From positions 1,488,001-1,552,000 of the forward strand of contig NZ_CP182485.1 of the NCBI RefSeq assembly GCF_048282545.1: 64,000 nt of DNA. The letters run 5' to 3'. Every line of letters begins with the position of its first letter. The first letter of the stretch is position 1. Both the position numbers and the translations under genes were made by a program. The notes below the pieces were generated by a model that worked only from the letters and a program-made list of their open reading frames with translations, ran no database searches and had not been told where the DNA came from. Source of the stretch: Opacimonas immobilis. Lineage in GTDB: Bacteria > Pseudomonadota > Gammaproteobacteria > Enterobacterales > Alteromonadaceae. Below are positions 43,635 to 52,578 of this stretch, one piece after another.

Positions 43635-45305
43635 ATGGATATCAAAATATTGACCAAAGATTTATCTGTATCCCCGCAAATTACAATAGATGATGTACGA
43701 ACTCTAGCTGAGATGGGATTTAAGTCACTGGTGTGTCATCGACCTGATGGAGAAGGGGCAGATCAAGTCAATTTTGCAGAGATACAATCGATAGCCGAGG
43801 AACTTGGTTTACAGGCGGTGCATCAACCTGTTACCAGTGGTAAAGTCACTGATGAAGACGCACAGACCTTCAAGCAATTAATGTCGGATTTACCTAAACC
43901 GATGTTTGCCTATTGTCGAACCGGCACGCGCTGTACGACAGTTTGGTCATTGGCTCAAGCAACAGAAATGAGTACCGTTGAGATTTTACAGACGGCAAAA
44001 AACGCGGGATATGATATGTCAGGTGTGGTGCGACGTATCGTGAATGGTGGAGTGACGCCAACTCAACAAACTGATCGTGAATTTGATATTGTGGTAGTGG
44101 GTGCTGGTGCTGCAGGAGTTGCAGTATGCTCTAGCATTTTGGCGCGTAAACCGGATGTTAATATCGCGGTGATTGATCCTGCCGATATCCATTATTATCA
44201 GCCAGGTTGGACTATGGTGGGTGCTGGGGTCTTTACTCCAGAACAAACGGTTAAAACGCTGTCATCTCTGATCCCAAAAGGTGTGACTTGGATCAAAAAT
44301 GCAGTGTCAGCATTTGAACCAGACAAAAACTGTGTGCTCCTTGATGGGTGTCATACTGTTTCATACAAACACCTTATTGTCTGCCCAGGATTAAAATTAG
44401 ATTGGCACAAAATTGAAGGCCTTTCAGAAACATTAGGTAAAAATGGAGTAACTTCCAATTATCGTTTTGATTTGGCCCCTTATACATGGGAACTCGTACA
44501 AGGTTTACAGGGTGGAAAAGCGGTATTTACGCAACCACCAATGCCTATCAAATGTGCTGGTGCGCCACAAAAGGCCATGTATTTATCATGCGACCATTGG
44601 TTATCAAGTGGTGTATTGGGCAAGATTGATGTCGAATTTTACAACGCTGGTCCTGTTCTGTTTGGGGTCAAAGAGTATGTCCCAAGCTTGATGAAATACG
44701 TTGAAAAGTATCAAGCAAGCCTTCAGTTTACGCACAACTTAGTCAAAGTTGATGGTCCTAATAAACGGGCGTATTTTAAGCAAACTGGAGAGGGGGCATC
44801 CGATGAGTTAGTGGAAGTTGCCTTTGATATGTTACACGTTGCTCCTCCGCAATCGGCTCCTGACTTCATTAAAGTCAGTCCTTTGGCCGATGAAGCTGGG
44901 TGGGTTGATGTCGATCAGTCCACGTTGCAGCATAAAAAGTATAACAATATCTATGGCTTAGGTGATGCGATGAATGCACCTAATGCCAAAACAGCGGCTG
45001 CAGCACGAGTGCAAGCTCCTATTGTGGCTAATAATGTCTTATGTGACATGGGTTTGTATGAAAAACGCGCCATCTATAACGGCTACGGTTCCTGTCCATT
45101 AACAGTTGAAAAAGGCAAAATCATTCTGGCTGAGTTTGGTTATGGTGGCAAAATGTTACCGACGTTCCCAAATTGGCTCATTAATGGAACACAGCCGTCC
45201 CACTTAGCCTGGTTATTAAAAGAAAAAATTCTGCCGCCAATGTATTGGGAAGGAATGCTAAAAGGCAAGGAGTGGTTAGTCAAACCCAAAGAGTTTTTAA
45301 AATAG
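43635..45305 (+). CDS. DUF442 (phosphatase/rhodanese-like) fused to sulfide:quinone oxidoreductase
   Basis: A 556-residue two-domain protein. Residues 1-115 are a DUF442 domain with the loop CRTGTR at Cys94. From about residue 150 follows a type II sulfide:quinone oxidoreductase: FAD loop VVVGAGAAGVAV (Gly156 on), HYYQPGWTMVGAGVF, the first redox cysteine Cys307 (PIKCAGAPQKAMYLSC) and the second Cys487 (YGSCPLTVEKGKI). The 180-residue spacing is close to that of human SQOR. The SQR part would oxidise H2S at the membrane and pass electrons to quinone; the DUF442 part may handle the persulfide product. A terminator follows. Confidence 0.92.
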   Translation: MDIKILTKDLSVSPQITIDDVRTLAEMGFKSLVCHRPDGEGADQVNFAEIQSIAEELGLQAVHQPVTSGKVTDEDAQTFKQLMSDLPKPMFAYCRTGTRCTTVWSLAQATEMSTVEILQTAKNAGYDMSGVVRRIVNGGVTPTQQTDREFDIVVVGAGAAGVAVCSSILARKPDVNIAVIDPADIHYYQPGWTMVGAGVFTPEQTVKTLSSLIPKGVTWIKNAVSAFEPDKNCVLLDGCHTVSYKHLIVCPGLKLDWHKIEGLSETLGKNGVTSNYRFDLAPYTWELVQGLQGGKAVFTQPPMPIKCAGAPQKAMYLSCDHWLSSGVLGKIDVEFYNAGPVLFGVKEYVPSLMKYVEKYQASLQFTHNLVKVDGPNKRAYFKQTGEGASDELVEVAFDMLHVAPPQSAPDFIKVSPLADEAGWVDVDQSTLQHKKYNNIYGLGDAMNAPNAKTAAAARVQAPIVANNVLCDMGLYEKRAIYNGYGSCPLTVEKGKIILAEFGYGGKMLPTFPNWLINGTQPSHLAWLLKEKILPPMYWEGMLKGKEWLVKPKEFLK

Positions 45306-45331
45306 CTACCGATTTAAAGTGTGTTAGTTGA

Positions 45332-45363
45332 CGCGATGGTTGGGATAACCATCGCGTTTTTTT
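45332..45363 (+). terminator. Terminator after the sulfide-oxidation operon
   Basis: CGCGATGGTT (45332-45341) and AACCATCGCG (45347-45356) form a 10-bp perfect stem followed by seven T. The T-run overlaps the stop codon of the convergent SLC13 gene (45362). The minus strand has no T-run after the stem. Confidence 0.88.
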
Positions 45364-47086
45364 ACAAATGCACCCAAGCCAACAGACTCAACACAATCGT
45401 CGAATAACACAGTGATATGGGTAAGCCGATTTTGACAAAATCCATATACCGGTATTGCCCAGCATTGTGCACGAGTAAGTTAGTTTGATAGCCATAAGGG
45501 GTGATAAAACTGGCACTTGCCGCAAATGCCACCGCCAACGCAAAGGGCAGAATCGGCGCTCCGAGGGCTTCTACTAATACCCATGCAAACGGAAACATCA
45601 ATGCCGCCGCAGCATTATTCGTGACAAATTCTGTTAATAAGAGTGTTAAAAAATACACGACTACTAATGCGATGAACATCGAGTGGCCATTAATTAACGG
45701 CGTTAATGTCTCGGTGAGTAAAGCAAAAAGCCCTGCGTTTTCCATCCCTGTTGCCAGTGACAAGGCACCCACTATTACCACCATCACATTCAAGGGAATA
45801 TTGCGCTTGATCTCGGCGTGTGAGGTCACACCGGCTAAACCAAGAACCGCCAAGAGAAACAATAAACCGACTAATAACGGCACTATTTCAAACGCAGCTA
45901 GAGCGATGACTGTCCCAAAACCCAACATGGTTAGCCAATCTTGGCGAGTCGAGAGTTTGCGTTGAATGGTTTGCTCAGAGACGATGAAAAAGTGTTTATT
46001 TAAGTTGTTGCGCTGATGAAAATCAGGTCCTGTTGCCAATAACAAAAAATCACCCGACTGCAGTTTGACTTCGCCAAGCTTTCCAGAGAGCTGCTCGCCA
46101 TCTCGGCGAATGGCCACCACCGCCGCATCAAACAAGGCGCGAAATCCTGAGCGCTTGAGGGTTGAACCAATCAATGAAGAGCGGTTCGAGATAACCACTT
46201 CGCTTAACTCTGAACGCATGAGCCCTGAATTCTCTGCAAATAGCTCCAACCCCTTGATATGCGACAACGCATCGACGTTTTTGACATTGCCGTTAAAAAT
46301 CAATTTATCGCCCGCCACAATCACCTCATCTGGTGAAACTGGGGAGATGGTGTTGCCATGGCGCACTATCTCGACCAGGAATAACTCAGGTAGATTGCGC
46401 AAATGATTGTCTTCGATACTCAAACCAACCAGCTCAGAGTCAGGGGCAACATCAGCTTCAAGCAAATATTCTTGCTCTGCACTACCTTTGAGATTGATCT
46501 CCGGAAGCCACCCGCGCAACAGGTATAGCAAAACGCCACATACTAAACCGGCCGTCATCCCAAATAGCGTAAAGTCATAAAACGCAAAACCAGGATGGCC
46601 TTTGTCCTGCAAAAAACTGTGCACGATGAGGTTGGTTGATGTCCCAATAAGCGTTACGGTTCCGCCCAAAATGGCAGAGAATGATAATGGAATAAGTAGC
46701 TTAGAAGCCAAGTGATGCTGGTTTTGTTTGACTGAGCCAATCAGTGAGGCAACAATCGCGGTATTGTTCAGCAATGCCGAGCTAAAAAAGCTGATGCCAA
46801 ATAAACGCAAATAGGACGCTTTGAAGTTAGCCGTAATCAGTTTACGCGCAACCCGTTTGAGAAGGGCTGTTTTATCAATTGCATGGCTGATAATCAGTAA
46901 CAAAAGAAGAGTGACCAATCCGGGGTTTGTCGCATTGGTTAACACATCCTCGATATCAATGGTTTGTGTCAGCATCAACGCCAGAGTCGCCGTACCAAAA
47001 ATCACAGACGGACGTTTCTTAGACACAATCAATGAGGTGATTGTGCCTAAGAAAATAAGCAGTACGAGGAACTGACTCAGCGACAT
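45362..47086 (-). CDS. SLC13/DASS family permease with RCK_C domains, probable sulfate transporter
   Basis: A 574-residue membrane protein. N- and C-terminal halves of a DASS transporter surround a central cytosolic region (about residues 205-375) with two TrkA-C/RCK_C domains (VGLSIEDNHLRNLPELFLVEIVR and IGSTLKRSGFRALFDAAVVAIRR). SSALLNNTAIVASL and TNNAAAALMFPFA are the family's paired motifs. It starts at the base before the cysN stop, within the sulfate-activation operon, and no CysTWA transporter is in the window. Sulfate uptake is therefore the likely role; other anions cannot be excluded. Confidence 0.88.
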   Translation of the reverse strand: MSLSQFLVLLIFLGTITSLIVSKKRPSVIFGTATLALMLTQTIDIEDVLTNATNPGLVTLLLLLIISHAIDKTALLKRVARKLITANFKASYLRLFGISFFSSALLNNTAIVASLIGSVKQNQHHLASKLLIPLSFSAILGGTVTLIGTSTNLIVHSFLQDKGHPGFAFYDFTLFGMTAGLVCGVLLYLLRGWLPEINLKGSAEQEYLLEADVAPDSELVGLSIEDNHLRNLPELFLVEIVRHGNTISPVSPDEVIVAGDKLIFNGNVKNVDALSHIKGLELFAENSGLMRSELSEVVISNRSSLIGSTLKRSGFRALFDAAVVAIRRDGEQLSGKLGEVKLQSGDFLLLATGPDFHQRNNLNKHFFIVSEQTIQRKLSTRQDWLTMLGFGTVIALAAFEIVPLLVGLLFLLAVLGLAGVTSHAEIKRNIPLNVMVVIVGALSLATGMENAGLFALLTETLTPLINGHSMFIALVVVYFLTLLLTEFVTNNAAAALMFPFAWVLVEALGAPILPFALAVAFAASASFITPYGYQTNLLVHNAGQYRYMDFVKIGLPISLCYSTIVLSLLAWVHL

Positions 47087-48502
47087 TTACTTGAGTTTAG
47101 TAATGTCAATCGCTTCCCAGTGTGGGAAGTGCTTGCGTACTAAGGCGTTCATTTCCACTTCAAACTCACTGAACGCGTGTTGATTCGATGCTTCAGACTG
47201 ATTCTGTGAAATAATCATTCCTGCACCCACAGTGGCATTGGTTAAACGATCAATGACGATAAACGCGCCAGTTTTACGGTTGCGCGTGTAAGGATCACAG
47301 GCAACTGCTTGAGTGAGTTTCAAGTCCACTTTAGCAATCTCGTTGAGTTGCAAATGCACGCCCTGAGTTTGCTCCAATGTGTTTACATCAATTAAGTAAT
47401 CGATGTTGCTGATGGCACCAGCGACTTTTTGCGTGGCAAATTTGATGTTGTATTGCTTGTTTGGGATCATGGCTGCCTCGTCCATCCAGACCAGGTGTGC
47501 CGCAAAACTGCTGTTTAAGAATGGCTGATTATCCGTTTTCACAATCATATCGCCACGCGAAATATCAATTTCATCGTTGAGTGTGAGCGTCACCGCCGCC
47601 CCGGCTTTTGCACTCTCAAGCTCAGCATCAAAGGTATCGATGGATTTGACCGTGGAGGTTTTACCAGATGGCAGTGCCGTGACCGCATCACCCACCGCAA
47701 TATCGCCAGACACAATCGTACCGGCAAAACCCCGATAGTTCAGATGCGGACGGTTAACGTATTGAACTGGGAAACGAAAGTCATCGTGATTGACGGTTTT
47801 GTCGACTTCGATGGTGTTGAGCATGTCCATCATCGTCTGTCCCGTATACCATGGCGTATTTGATGATAAGTTGACGACGTTATCACCTTCAAGCGCTGAC
47901 ATGGGAATAAACTGAATATTCTTAATCGCAAGGTTTTCGGCAAACGCCAAGTAATCTTCTTTGATTTGAGAGTAGATGTTTTCTGAATAATCCATCAAGT
48001 CCATTTTGTTGACGGCGACAATGACGTTTTTAATGCCCAATAACGAGACTAAAAACGAGTGACGTTTGGTTTGGGTTTTCACCCCGGCACGGGCATCGAC
48101 CAAGATAATCGCAAGGTCACAAGTAGACGCGCCTGTCACCATGTTACGCGTGTATTGCTCGTGTCCAGGGGTATCGGCGATGATGAATTTGCGTTTGTCA
48201 GTTGAAAAATAACGATACGCCACATCAATCGTGATGCCTTGTTCACGCTCTGACTGTAGACCATCTACAAGTAGCGCTAGGTCCACTTTTTCGCCAGTGG
48301 TACCGACTTTTTTACTGTCCTTGGTGATGGCAGCAAGCTGATCTTCATAAATCATCTTGGAGTCATGCAACAAGCGACCAATCAGTGTGGATTTGCCGTC
48401 ATCGACGCTGCCACAGGTTAAAAAGCGCAACATATCTTTGCTTTCGTGTTGCGCCAAATAGGCGTGAATATCAGTTTCTAATAAGGTATTACGATGTTCC
48501 AT
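47087..48502 (-). CDS. cysN: Sulfate adenylyltransferase subunit 1 (GTPase)
   Basis: The GTPase subunit that with CysD makes adenosine 5'-phosphosulfate from sulfate and ATP, 471 residues. The P-loop is TCGSVDDGKSTLIGRLLHD, G3 DTPGHEQYTRNM and G4 NKMDLMDY. EF-Tu-like domains follow. Unlike the E. coli order, cysN is separated from cysD by cysC and cysQ. It lies 1 base after cysQ. Confidence 0.96.
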   Translation of the reverse strand: MEHRNTLLETDIHAYLAQHESKDMLRFLTCGSVDDGKSTLIGRLLHDSKMIYEDQLAAITKDSKKVGTTGEKVDLALLVDGLQSEREQGITIDVAYRYFSTDKRKFIIADTPGHEQYTRNMVTGASTCDLAIILVDARAGVKTQTKRHSFLVSLLGIKNVIVAVNKMDLMDYSENIYSQIKEDYLAFAENLAIKNIQFIPMSALEGDNVVNLSSNTPWYTGQTMMDMLNTIEVDKTVNHDDFRFPVQYVNRPHLNYRGFAGTIVSGDIAVGDAVTALPSGKTSTVKSIDTFDAELESAKAGAAVTLTLNDEIDISRGDMIVKTDNQPFLNSSFAAHLVWMDEAAMIPNKQYNIKFATQKVAGAISNIDYLIDVNTLEQTQGVHLQLNEIAKVDLKLTQAVACDPYTRNRKTGAFIVIDRLTNATVGAGMIISQNQSEASNQHAFSEFEVEMNALVRKHFPHWEAIDITKLK

Positions 48503-48503
48503 G

Positions 48504-49307
48504 TTAGCAACTCACTAAAAAATACGGGTTTAATAAAGATTCTTTTTGGTTATATACCAAATCAGATAACGATTCAGGGGTGGTCACTGCGACCGGAATA
48601 TCCTCAACGCTAAAGGCTTTGACCATGGCGCCGGCAGCTAACGCAACGGCATGCGCAGCAGCCGTATCCCATTCAGAGGTTGGGCCTAAGCGCGGATAAA
48701 AATGTGCTTGCCCAGTGGCGACCAAACATAATTTTAACGAACTGCCCATGGCGACCAGCTCAGCTGGCTTATCCAATGCGTCCAAAAACGCCGTTGTCTC
48801 TGGGGATGCGTGTGAACGCGAGCCAACGACATTATATTGCGTCGCAGACGCTTTATCAGCAATGCTAATGGCCCTTTGGGTTCCTTGCTCTATGGTATAG
48901 GCTGAGTCGTTTACCCCGACATAAAATATGTCTAAGACAGGTGCGTAAACCACACCTAAAGTGGGTTTGCCATTTTCAATTAGGGCAATGTTCACCGTGA
49001 ACTCACCATTTTTTTTGATGAACTCTTTGGTGCCATCTAGTGGATCGACTAGCCAATATGATGTCCAGCTTTGGCGCTCTGACCAATCGATAGAGGCAGA
49101 TTCTTCCGATAAAATCGGTAAATCACTTATGCCTTCAAGGCCTTGGCAAATGACCTTGTGCGCAGCTAAGTCCGCTTCGGTCAAAGGTGAGCTGTCTGAC
49201 TTGTCATACACGGCAAAATCACGCTCGTAAATCGCTAAAATCGCATCGCCGGCTTTTTTAGCAATGACGCTGACTTTTTCGGCTAGGTCTTGGGTCGCAT
49301 AACTCAT
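48504..49307 (-). CDS. cysQ: 3'(2'),5'-bisphosphate nucleotidase CysQ
   Basis: Hydrolyses PAP, the by-product of PAPS reduction, to AMP, 267 residues. I choose the ATG at 49307 because GAGGG lies about 10 bases before it and it follows the cysC stop by 1 base; the ATG at 49316 is too close to that site. The inositol-monophosphatase-type metal motif is VDPLDGTKEFIKKNGEFTVN, with EWDTAAAHAV near the C-terminus. Its place inside the operon couples PAPS use with PAP removal. Confidence 0.93.
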   Translation of the reverse strand: MSYATQDLAEKVSVIAKKAGDAILAIYERDFAVYDKSDSSPLTEADLAAHKVICQGLEGISDLPILSEESASIDWSERQSWTSYWLVDPLDGTKEFIKKNGEFTVNIALIENGKPTLGVVYAPVLDIFYVGVNDSAYTIEQGTQRAISIADKASATQYNVVGSRSHASPETTAFLDALDKPAELVAMGSSLKLCLVATGQAHFYPRLGPTSEWDTAAAHAVALAAGAMVKAFSVEDIPVAVTTPESLSDLVYNQKESLLNPYFLVSC

Positions 49308-49308
49308 A

Positions 49309-49902
49309 TTATACATATCCCTCAGCCACTAGCATGTTGAATAAACGCTCCACCGTTTCTTGTGCGGATTCGTCTTGATAAGTCAGATGGATCTCTGGGT
49401 TGGTCGGCGCTTCATACGCTGAATCAATCCCTGTAAAATGCGGAATATCTCCACTGCGGGCTTTTTTGTACAGGCCTTTGGGGTCACGTGCTTCACAAAT
49501 CTCGAGCGGGGTATCGACAAAAATTTCGATGAACTCGCCGTCTTCCAAAATCCCTCGACAGTAATTGCGATCCGCAGCAAATGGTGAAATGAATGCGGTT
49601 AATACGAGTGTGCCCGAATCGACAAATAACTTAGCGACTTCGCTGATACGGCGAATGTTTTCGACGCGATCTTTGTCAGAAAAGCCCAAATCCCCACATA
49701 ATCCATGACGCACATTGTCACCATCAAGCAAATAGGTATGCTTGTTGGCAGACACAAGTTTCTGTTCTAACAAGTTGGCAAGAGTGGATTTGCCCGAACC
49801 ACTTAAACCCGTTAGCCACAATACGCGTGGGGTCTGGCCTTTTTGCGCCGCGCGGGAAGCTTTATCCGCCTCATGCTGATGCCATACGATGTTCTCACTC
49901 AT
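49309..49902 (-). CDS. cysC: Adenylyl-sulfate kinase
   Basis: Phosphorylates APS to PAPS, 197 residues. The P-loop GLSGSGKSTLANLLEQ and YLLDGDNVRHGLCGDLGFS are clear family signatures, as is GLYKKARSGDIPHFTGIDS. Its ATG overlaps the cysD stop by 1 base. Confidence 0.97.
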   Translation of the reverse strand: MSENIVWHQHEADKASRAAQKGQTPRVLWLTGLSGSGKSTLANLLEQKLVSANKHTYLLDGDNVRHGLCGDLGFSDKDRVENIRRISEVAKLFVDSGTLVLTAFISPFAADRNYCRGILEDGEFIEIFVDTPLEICEARDPKGLYKKARSGDIPHFTGIDSAYEAPTNPEIHLTYQDESAQETVERLFNMLVAEGYV

Positions 49903-50807
49903 TAAAAGTATCCTTCCATTTTTTTCTTCTCCATAGAACCACTTGAGTCGTGGTCAATCACACGTCCTTGGCGTTCTGAGGTTTTGGTTAAAAGCATCTC
50001 TTGAATGACCTCCGGCAACGTTTGTGCTTCAGATTCCACAGCGCCGGTTAGTGGATAACAGCCTAGCGTTCTAAAGCGCACGGACTTCATCATCGGCTCT
50101 TCGCCGGCCTCCAATGGCATTCGGTCGTCATCGACCATGATCAAGACACCATCACGCTCTACCACAGGGCGAGGTTTGGCGAGATACAACTCTGGAATTT
50201 CGATACCTTCAAGATAAATGTATTGCCAGATGTCTAACTCTGTCCAGTTCGACATTGGGAAAACACGAATGCTTTCGCCTTTGTTGACTTGGGCGTTGTA
50301 AATATTCCATAGCTCTGGGCGTTGGTTTTTGGGATCCCAGCGATGGTTGTTATCGCGAAATGAAAACACGCGTTCTTTAGCACGAGACTTTTCTTCATCG
50401 CGACGGGCACCGCCGAAGGCAGCATCAAACTGATGCTTGTCTAGCGCTTGTTTGAGAGCAACCGTTTTCATGATGTCCGTGTGTTTGGCACTGCCAACAG
50501 AAAATGGATTCACGCCTGCGTCCACCCCTTCTTGGTTGATGTGAACGAGCAAATCCAAATCGTGTTCACGCGCCATGCGATCACGAAATTCAATCATTTC
50601 ACGAAACTTCCAAGTTGTATCAACATGCAAGAGTGGGAAGGGGATCTTACCTGGCGCAAACGCTTTGCGTGCTAGGTGTAATAAAACAGAGGAATCCTTA
50701 CCCACCGAATACAGCATCACAGGATTATCAAATTCTGCGGCGACTTCTCGGAAAATATGGATGCTTTCAGCTTCGAGCTGTTTAAGGTGTGTCACGACAT
50801 CAGACAT
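49902..50807 (-). CDS. cysD: Sulfate adenylyltransferase subunit 2
   Basis: The ATP sulfurylase catalytic subunit, 301 residues from the ATG at 50807 (MSDVVTHLKQLEAESIHIFRE), against 302 in E. coli. The alternative ATG at 50822 adds five residues and has no ribosome binding site. PP-loop-type motif YSVGKDSSVLLHLARKAF, then FGGARRDEEKSRAKER and RTLGCYPLTGAVES. It is the first gene of the cysD-cysC-cysQ-cysN-SLC13 operon; the AT-rich 50823-50979 would hold its promoter. A LysR-type (CysB) site is possible but I cannot place it. Confidence 0.96.
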   Translation of the reverse strand: MSDVVTHLKQLEAESIHIFREVAAEFDNPVMLYSVGKDSSVLLHLARKAFAPGKIPFPLLHVDTTWKFREMIEFRDRMAREHDLDLLVHINQEGVDAGVNPFSVGSAKHTDIMKTVALKQALDKHQFDAAFGGARRDEEKSRAKERVFSFRDNNHRWDPKNQRPELWNIYNAQVNKGESIRVFPMSNWTELDIWQYIYLEGIEIPELYLAKPRPVVERDGVLIMVDDDRMPLEAGEEPMMKSVRFRTLGCYPLTGAVESEAQTLPEVIQEMLLTKTSERQGRVIDHDSSGSMEKKKMEGYF

Positions 50808-50979
50808 GTGGGTGATTTCCATTCAATATACTAAAAGATTCTATGCTTATAAAAATAACACTCATCACATCATTTGATAAATGTCATTTGGCTATTAGTA
50901 AGTTAAATGTGGTATATGATATGGAACTAAGTTAATAGCTTTTTGTTATAGATAGACCAAATATCTATATCTATGTTGT

Positions 50980-52488
50980 TTACTCCGCCAATTTTTCTTC
51001 CATTTGTGTAAAGTGTGTCGATAACTTACCCGTTCCTTGAGGGCGTAATTTACTGACAATGACTAACGTAATAAGATTGGCGATGAAACCCGGCACAATA
51101 CCATACAACCAATTTCCTGAAGGAACCCCATCAATAGTAATTGGACCATAGATCCAAAGTAATGTCACAAACGTGCCCATGAGCATCCCGGCAATGGCGC
51201 CATCACGTGAGAGTTTAGACCAATATAAACTCAGTAAAATCAATGGCCCAAAGGCGGCACCAAATCCTGCCCATGCATTACTGACTAAGTTCAAAATCGA
51301 CTGATTCTCGCCAAAGGAAATGGCGACCGCGCATAAGGCGACAGAAAGCACGGCAAGGCGTGAAGCGATAACAAGTTCTTTGTCTGAAGCATTTTTGCGC
51401 CATAGTGCTTCGTAGATATCAGAGATAAGTGAACTTGAGGTCACCAGTAATTGTGAGGAAATCGTACTCATAATGGCCGCCAAAATTGCGGCTAATAAAA
51501 ATCCAGCAATTAAAGGATGGAATAATACTTGTGATAGGACGATGAAGACGGTTTCCGGATCGTCTAAGGTCAAGGATGTTCCTGCCACATACGCCATACC
51601 AAATAGCCCAGTACTCAATGCGCCGAACAAGGCAATAATCATCCATGACATACCGACTTTACGTGCCGTTGGCATATCACTGACATGGCGTATTGCCATA
51701 AAACGAACGATGATATGCGGTTGTCCAAAGTAGCCCAAACCCCAAGACATCAAAGATACGATGGCAATTGCCGACAGTGCTTCACTACTGCCTACCGCAG
51801 TAAATAAAGAAAAATAGTTACTATCAATGGCGTTAATTGCTGAAATGGTATCGCCAACACCACCGAGTTCAAAGATCACCACAGTTGGCACTAATACCAA
51901 AGCAATGAGCATTAAGCAGCCTTGCACAAAGTCAGTGAGCGAGACCGCCATAAAACCACCAAATAGGGTATAGGTGACCACTACACCAGCGGTAATCAGC
52001 ACCCCATATTCATAGGCTAAGCCAAAGGAGGAATCAAATAACTTACCACCGGCGACAATTCCAGATGATGTGTACAAAGTAAAAAACAAAATAATGACAA
52101 TCGCCGATACGATACGCAAGATGTGTGATGAATCCGCAAAGCGTTCAGCAAAATAATCTGGAATGGTAATGGCATTATTGGCGACTTGCGTGTAAACACG
52201 TAAACGCGGTGCGACATACAAATAATTACACCATGCGCCCAGCACTAAACCAATCGCTATCCAGCTACTCGATACCCCTGAGATATACATGGCGCCAGGT
52301 AATCCAAGTAACATCCAGCCACTCATGTCCGAAGCCCCTGCAGACAGAGCGACCACTGCAGGTGACAGTTTACGCCCACCCAATAAGTAGCCTTCCATAT
52401 CAGAACTGGCGTTGCGATAGGCAAACAGACCTATGCCGAGCATGGCAATAAAATAAATGGCGAGTGATAGAAGGACTTCAAATTGCAT
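50980..52488 (-). CDS. putP: Sodium/proline symporter
   Basis: A 502-residue member of the sodium:solute symporter family with about 13 helices, identical in length to E. coli PutP (502). Segments such as MEGYLLGGRKLSPAVVALSAGASDMSGWMLLGLPG, split across helices 1-2, and GYFGQPHIIVRFMAI are characteristic of PutP. It imports proline with Na+. No putA gene is in the window. Confidence 0.93.
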   Translation of the reverse strand: MQFEVLLSLAIYFIAMLGIGLFAYRNASSDMEGYLLGGRKLSPAVVALSAGASDMSGWMLLGLPGAMYISGVSSSWIAIGLVLGAWCNYLYVAPRLRVYTQVANNAITIPDYFAERFADSSHILRIVSAIVIILFFTLYTSSGIVAGGKLFDSSFGLAYEYGVLITAGVVVTYTLFGGFMAVSLTDFVQGCLMLIALVLVPTVVIFELGGVGDTISAINAIDSNYFSLFTAVGSSEALSAIAIVSLMSWGLGYFGQPHIIVRFMAIRHVSDMPTARKVGMSWMIIALFGALSTGLFGMAYVAGTSLTLDDPETVFIVLSQVLFHPLIAGFLLAAILAAIMSTISSQLLVTSSSLISDIYEALWRKNASDKELVIASRLAVLSVALCAVAISFGENQSILNLVSNAWAGFGAAFGPLILLSLYWSKLSRDGAIAGMLMGTFVTLLWIYGPITIDGVPSGNWLYGIVPGFIANLITLVIVSKLRPQGTGKLSTHFTQMEEKLAE

Positions 52489-52578
52489 CGAATTCTCGAG
52501 TTATTATTTTTATTAATAACCCGAGTATAGCGAAGTTGGGCAGGGTGGTGCAATCCTACAGGCATCCACCCAAGATAC

